Source of the DNA: Flavobacterium sp. SLB02
GTDB taxonomy: Bacteria; Bacteroidota; Bacteroidia; Flavobacteriales; Flavobacteriaceae
Direction: 5' to 3'
NCBI RefSeq assembly: GCF_009664855.1
Contig: NZ_CP045928.1
Span: 4,294,508-4,358,507 of the forward strand
DNA: 64,000 nt
Shown here: piece after piece, positions 60,658 through 64,000 of the stretch
How positions within the stretch are numbered: position 1 is the stretch's first letter
Layout: every line of letters begins with the position of its first letter
Notes under the pieces: model-generated
Databases searched by the model: none
What the model was told of the DNA's origin: nothing
The model's input: only the letters and a program-made list of their open reading frames with translations
Position numbers and translations under genes: made by a program

Positions 60658-62532
60658 ATGAAGAAGAAGATTGAAATATTAGCTCCAGCAAAAGATTTAA
60701 TTGGAGGGATGGCCGCGATAAATAGTGGTGCCGATGCAGTTTATATTGGTGCTCCGCAATTTGGTGCCCGTTCTAATGCCAACAATTCAATCGAAGATGT
60801 TGCAGCATTGGTAAAATATGCGCATTTATTTAATGCTCAGGTTTTTGTAGTAATGAATACCATTTTGTACGACAACGAGCTAGAAACATGTCGCAAAATG
60901 ATCTATGAATTATACGATATAGGTGTCGATGCCCTGATCATTCAGGATATGGCCATCATGGAAATGGACTTACCTCCTATCGTACTTCATGCCAGCACAC
61001 AAGCCAATAACCGTGATGCCGATAAAATTAAATTCCTTAAAGATGCCGGAATCAAACGTGTGGTTTTAGCCCGCGAATTGAACCTGCACCAAATTAAAAC
61101 GATTTACGATGAGGCAGATGTTGAATTAGAATTTTTCGTAACTGGAGCTTTATGCGTATCCTTTAGTGGAAACTGTTATATGAGTGTAGCCAACGGAGAA
61201 CGCAGCGCCAACCGTGGTTCCTGCGCACAAAACTGCCGTCTACCTTATAATCTAATCGACGGAAACGGAGAAACCCTGATCAAAAACAGCCACTTACTTT
61301 CTATCAAAGATTTAGATATTTCAGATCAGATTCCTAATCTTATTGAAGCCGGAATTGTTTCTTTCAAAATCGAAGGAAGACTTAAAGATGTAGTTTACGT
61401 TAAAAATAACGTATCCTTTTTACGTCAAAAACTCGACAGCTATTTAGAAGGAGCAGGAAGCGAAAAATACATGAAAGCTTCATCTGGAACTTGTACTTAT
61501 ACTTTCGATTCTTCTTTAAGCAGAACTTTTAATCGTGGTTATACTGATTATTTTGTAAACGATAGAAATCACAGTATTGGTTCCTGGGAAAGCCCAAAAT
61601 CAAAAGGACAATACATTGGTAAATTGATCCGAACTGTTGGAAACGCTTACGAAATCGAAAATGGCGAATTACTAAACAACGGCGACGGACTTTGTTTCAT
61701 CAACGAAAATAACGAAGCCGACGGAATCTACGTAAACAAAGCCGAAAACGGTAAAATATATCCAAACGTTTTAAAAGAAGTAAAAGACGGCACTTTCATT
61801 TACAGAAATAACGACGCTGCTTTTATCAAAATTGTAGAAAGAGAAGACAGTGCTGTTCGTAAACTGAGCACTACTTTATTACTTGCAGAAACCGAAACTG
61901 GTTTTGAACTAATCGCAACCGATGAAGACGGAAATGTAAGCACCGTAAACTTAGAACATTCAAAAGAACAGACTAAAACCGGCGAATCAATCGAAGAGAA
62001 CATCAAAACACAATTGGCAAAAACAGGTTTTACCCCTTATACTGCTGATGAAATTAATATCATGTTCTCTCAAAACTGGTTCCTTCCTATTTCAAAAATC
62101 AACGAAATGCGAAGAACCGTTTACGATCAGTTAACCGAGATTCGTTTGGCCAATTACAAACGCGAAGAACACCAATTGGTAAAAACGTCACATCCGTATC
62201 CTGAAACCAAATTGGATTTCATGTACAACGTTTCGAACAAAACCGCACGTAAATTCTACGAGCGTCATGGTGTAACCGAAATAGAAAAAGCATTCGAATT
62301 GCAATGGGATCCGGGAAAATCTCGTGTAATGACCACAAAATATTGTATCAAATACGAATTAAAAAAATGCCCAATACACCAAAAAGATATCATGGGTGTC
62401 AAAGTAAAAGAACCATTGGTTTTAAAACAAGGCGAGCTCGAATACAAACTAAAATTCAACTGCAAACCCTGCGAAATGGAAATCTGGGAAAAAGATGCCG
62501 AATTCGAAATCGAAGAAGATCAATTTCACTAA
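60658..62532 (+). CDS. Peptidase family U32 protein (TrhP/RlhA-like)
   Basis: U32 proteins include TrhP (tRNA U34 hydroxylation with prephenate) and RlhA (23S rRNA C2501). The 624-residue protein begins KIEILAPAKDLIGGMAAINSGADAVY and has the Cys-rich block CVSFSGNCYMSVANGERSANRGSC..CRLPY (about 172-206), where four or so cysteines form the Fe-S site. The C-terminus carries another cluster, KKCPIHQKD and FNCKPCEMEIW. Length near 620 matches the long Bacteroidota form. Which RNA is the target cannot be told from sequence. No protease activity is expected. Confidence 0.9.
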   Translation: MKKKIEILAPAKDLIGGMAAINSGADAVYIGAPQFGARSNANNSIEDVAALVKYAHLFNAQVFVVMNTILYDNELETCRKMIYELYDIGVDALIIQDMAIMEMDLPPIVLHASTQANNRDADKIKFLKDAGIKRVVLARELNLHQIKTIYDEADVELEFFVTGALCVSFSGNCYMSVANGERSANRGSCAQNCRLPYNLIDGNGETLIKNSHLLSIKDLDISDQIPNLIEAGIVSFKIEGRLKDVVYVKNNVSFLRQKLDSYLEGAGSEKYMKASSGTCTYTFDSSLSRTFNRGYTDYFVNDRNHSIGSWESPKSKGQYIGKLIRTVGNAYEIENGELLNNGDGLCFINENNEADGIYVNKAENGKIYPNVLKEVKDGTFIYRNNDAAFIKIVEREDSAVRKLSTTLLLAETETGFELIATDEDGNVSTVNLEHSKEQTKTGESIEENIKTQLAKTGFTPYTADEINIMFSQNWFLPISKINEMRRTVYDQLTEIRLANYKREEHQLVKTSHPYPETKLDFMYNVSNKTARKFYERHGVTEIEKAFELQWDPGKSRVMTTKYCIKYELKKCPIHQKDIMGVKVKEPLVLKQGELEYKLKFNCKPCEMEIWEKDAEFEIEEDQFH

Positions 62533-62537
62533 AAAGC

Positions 62538-62570
62538 AAAAAAGCGACACTTTACAGTATCGCTTTTTTT
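62538..62570. terminator. Terminator between the U32 and the Lys-rich protein genes
   Basis: AAAAAAGCGA (62538-62547) pairs with TCGCTTTTTT (62560-62569); both sides have T or A runs, so it serves both converging genes. Confidence 0.8.
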
Positions 62571-62573
62571 TAT

Positions 62574-63356
62574 TTATTTTTTATTAGCAGTGGTTTTCGA
62601 TCCTGCTTTTGACGTCGCCTTTGTTTTTGTCGCTTTTACCTCTGCTTTTTGTTCTTGTTTCTTTGGTTTCACATTATATAAAGCCACAACTTTCTCAATG
62701 TCATCATATTTATATTCTTTATCTTCAATCTTTTTAGCGATTTCCGGACTATCCTTAAAATAATAAACTCCATATTCCCTAAAAAAAGCATTATATCCTG
62801 CCGAAAGAGCATTTGAACTCATAGAAACCAATACAGGATAATCTTCATTACTTCTCTTTAAATAATGGTTAACATCTTTAGAAACTACCTTCATCTTCTC
62901 CTCCTTTACCTTTTCTTTTGTCTTTTCATCCTCCACTTTCACCTCTTTTATTCCGTATTCCTCTCCACCTATATATAAAGAAGTTTTTCCTTCGATCATT
63001 TTACAGATCCAATTTTCATCAATAATTTTAAATTCTGTACCCTTTTTTTTGTACACTTTCGTTTTTGTCCATACAAAAGTATATGACAGCTTTTTATTTG
63101 CATCAAAAATCTGAATTGAATCTAAATCTTTACTAGCATATTTTTCATTTTCCTCACCAACTTTAATCTTTACTTTTTTATCAGCAAAACCAGGGAACTT
63201 AACGATCCCGCTAATTTTTTGTTTGTCTTTTTTAAAAACGATCGCATCAGCTTTTTGTTCTCCCATTCCTAACTTAAATGTAATTCCTGCCGACTGCGCT
63301 TGTAAAAGAGATGTAACGCACAAAGCACTCATCACTAAAAAAATATTTAATTTCAT
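62574..63356 (-). CDS. Secreted Lys-rich protein of unknown function
   Basis: The 260-residue product has a signal peptide (about 1-21, ending LLQAQ), a strand-rich domain (about 22-140, with GITFKLGMGEQKADAIVF and YTFVWTKTKVYKKKG), a charged linker (VEDEKTKEKVKEEKMKVV), a second domain (SMSSNALSAGYNAFFREYGVY) and a Lys/Ala/Thr-rich tail, pI clearly basic. I do not recognise a family. It is monocistronic and followed upstream by a repeat-rich gap. Envelope or nucleic-acid binding from the basic tail is only a guess. Confidence 0.75.
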   Translation of the reverse strand: MKLNIFLVMSALCVTSLLQAQSAGITFKLGMGEQKADAIVFKKDKQKISGIVKFPGFADKKVKIKVGEENEKYASKDLDSIQIFDANKKLSYTFVWTKTKVYKKKGTEFKIIDENWICKMIEGKTSLYIGGEEYGIKEVKVEDEKTKEKVKEEKMKVVSKDVNHYLKRSNEDYPVLVSMSSNALSAGYNAFFREYGVYYFKDSPEIAKKIEDKEYKYDDIEKVVALYNVKPKKQEQKAEVKATKTKATSKAGSKTTANKK

Positions 63357-63484
63357 TCTTTTGGGGTTTTATTTATAAGCTGGCAAATATAGAAATATCG
63401 CATCGTTTTAAGGAAAGTTTCAAAGCCGCCAAACATGAAGTTATGCTATAATTATTAACAAAAATTTACCCATAAAAATAATTT

Positions 63485-63572
63485 GGGCGTGTTCGCCACG
63501 GCGAATCAGGCTATCCGCTGCAAGTCCTCACACTTCCTTCGTCAGGCTGTGGGTTTTCCACTTCTATCCCTC
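63485..63572 (-). repeat. Structured dispersed repeat, copy D (minus orientation)
   Basis: On the minus strand GAGGGATAGAAGTGGAAAAC, a hairpin (CCCACAG / TGTGAGG), then TTGCAGCGGATAGCCTG and a GC-rich TTCGCCGTGGCGAACACG. It keeps the GATAGAAGTGG and GCAGCGGATAGC blocks of the family. Confidence 0.55.
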
Positions 63573-63626
63573 ACGCGAACGGTTCATTAGACCGTTTACG
63601 CTTTCCAAGATTCATACACTCACAAT

Positions 63627-63756
63627 CTTGTCAACTTCGAAGAACGAGATCCGAGCGATAGCGAACAGAGAAGTAAATCACACTCGGAATTCGACAAAGA
63701 TTGGCGATTTTGATTGCGAGTTTCTGGTATGCTTCCTCGTTCCTCACAATGACAAA
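63627..63756. repeat. Second copy of the TTGTCA...TGACAA dispersed repeat
   Basis: Begins TTGTCAACTTCGAAGAACGA and ends CCTCACAATGACAA, with TCGACAAAGATTGGCGATTT between; related to 25656-25746 by its ends and inner ACAAAGATT-like block. Confidence 0.45.
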
Positions 63757-63790
63757 CTATGTGGTTACTTTGTCTAAAGATTAAATTTCC

Positions 63791-63838
63791 AATTAAATTA
63801 AATCTGTTGAATCTGCAAAATCTGCGTGAGAATAAATT
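63791..63838. repeat. AATCTGC dispersed repeat, copy 2
   Basis: AATTAAATTAAATCTGTTGA, ATCTGCAAAATCTGCGTGAG, same pattern as 59236-59282. Confidence 0.5.
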
Positions 63839-63875
63839 CCATTTTATTTATCTTTACTCTCAAAATCACAATCAA

Positions 63876-64000
63876 ATGGAACAAAAAACCAGCATCCGAA
63901 AAGATTCAATTATAGCTGGATTTTTTGTATGCTCTATTTTTCCACTTTTGATATTCTCAAAAAGCTATTTCTTTGATCTTTGTATCCAAATATGCGATTT
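63876..64000 (+). CDS. Start of a membrane protein, cut by window edge
   Basis: Forty-one codons are visible. After MEQKTSIRKDS comes a hydrophobic segment (about 12-33, IIAGFFVCSIFPLLIF) that looks like a first membrane helix. A TATCTTTA box (63849-63856) precedes the ATG at 63876. No family can be assigned from this length. Confidence 0.6.
   Translation, partial: MEQKTSIRKDSIIAGFFVCSIFPLLIFSKSYFFDLCIQICD

Overview
This window is AT-rich chromosomal DNA from a gliding member of the Flavobacteriaceae, most likely a Flavobacterium. The evidence is internal: the gliding genes gldB and gldC, a type IX secretion plug protein, many Bacteroidota-type -7 boxes (TAnnTTTG) directly upstream of start codons, few Shine-Dalgarno sequences, and several families of short dispersed intergenic repeats of the kind I recall from Flavobacterium. 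There is no rRNA operon, CRISPR array, transposase, integrase or prophage. Most genes are conserved housekeeping or envelope genes, so this is core chromosome and not an island.

Layout. 1-4.4 kb: start of the division/cell-wall (dcw) cluster on the minus strand (mraZ, rsmH, ftsL-like, FtsI-type PBP, murE cut by the window edge), with a phased array of putative MraZ-binding boxes upstream. 4.4-6.7 kb: alpha/beta hydrolase, engB, a small lipoprotein. 6.8-11.9 kb: gldC-gldB (minus), nadE, an orphan NarL-type regulator, and a DnaG primase that has lost its zinc ligands. 12-14.4 kb: an ECF sigma / one-TM putative anti-sigma / beta-barrel operon. 14.7-19.6 kb: DUF2207-LemA pair, polyprenyl diphosphate synthase, rlmN. 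19.9-23.9 kb: three YceI-family proteins around an outer-membrane barrel, then a LEA-like lipoprotein behind a sigma-54-like promoter. 24-26.9 kb: O-methyltransferase, PhyH-like oxygenase, PAP2 phosphatase, TatA. 27-32 kb: M1 metallopeptidase and a translationally overlapping run of a DUF6702 protein and three CarboxypepD_reg-like proteins. 32-36.2 kb: PepE, two identical tRNA-Gly(TCC) genes, two convergent L,D-transpeptidases.

36.8-48.2 kb: gpmI, DUF445, map, a methyltransferase, a SNF2-family helicase, the T9SS plug protein, apaG, pruA. 48.3-54.7 kb: CocE/NonD hydrolase, a LytS/LytTR two-component pair, an unrecognised ATGA-coupled gene pair, and an alkaline phosphatase with a Tat-type leader. 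54.8-64 kb: rsmG, fatty acid desaturase, aspartate aminotransferase, class C serine hydrolase, a DUF2383 bundle protein, a RibD-C/DHFR-like protein, a U32 peptidase, a secreted Lys-rich protein and the first codons of a membrane protein.

Functional themes are envelope building and remodelling (dcw genes, two L,D-transpeptidases, PAP2, polyprenyl synthase), gliding/T9SS (gldB, gldC, plug), export (TatA with a probable Tat substrate), and translation or RNA maintenance (rsmH, rsmG, rlmN, map, tRNAs). No undescribed multi-gene defence or mobile system is evident. The least explained items are the gene pair at 52420-53150, the structured dispersed repeat near 25.5, 25.9, 59.1 and 63.5 kb, the three-YceI cluster, the CarboxypepD_reg-like array, and the sigma-54-like promoter of the LEA-like lipoprotein. 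All family names come from reading the translations by eye; no database search was run.
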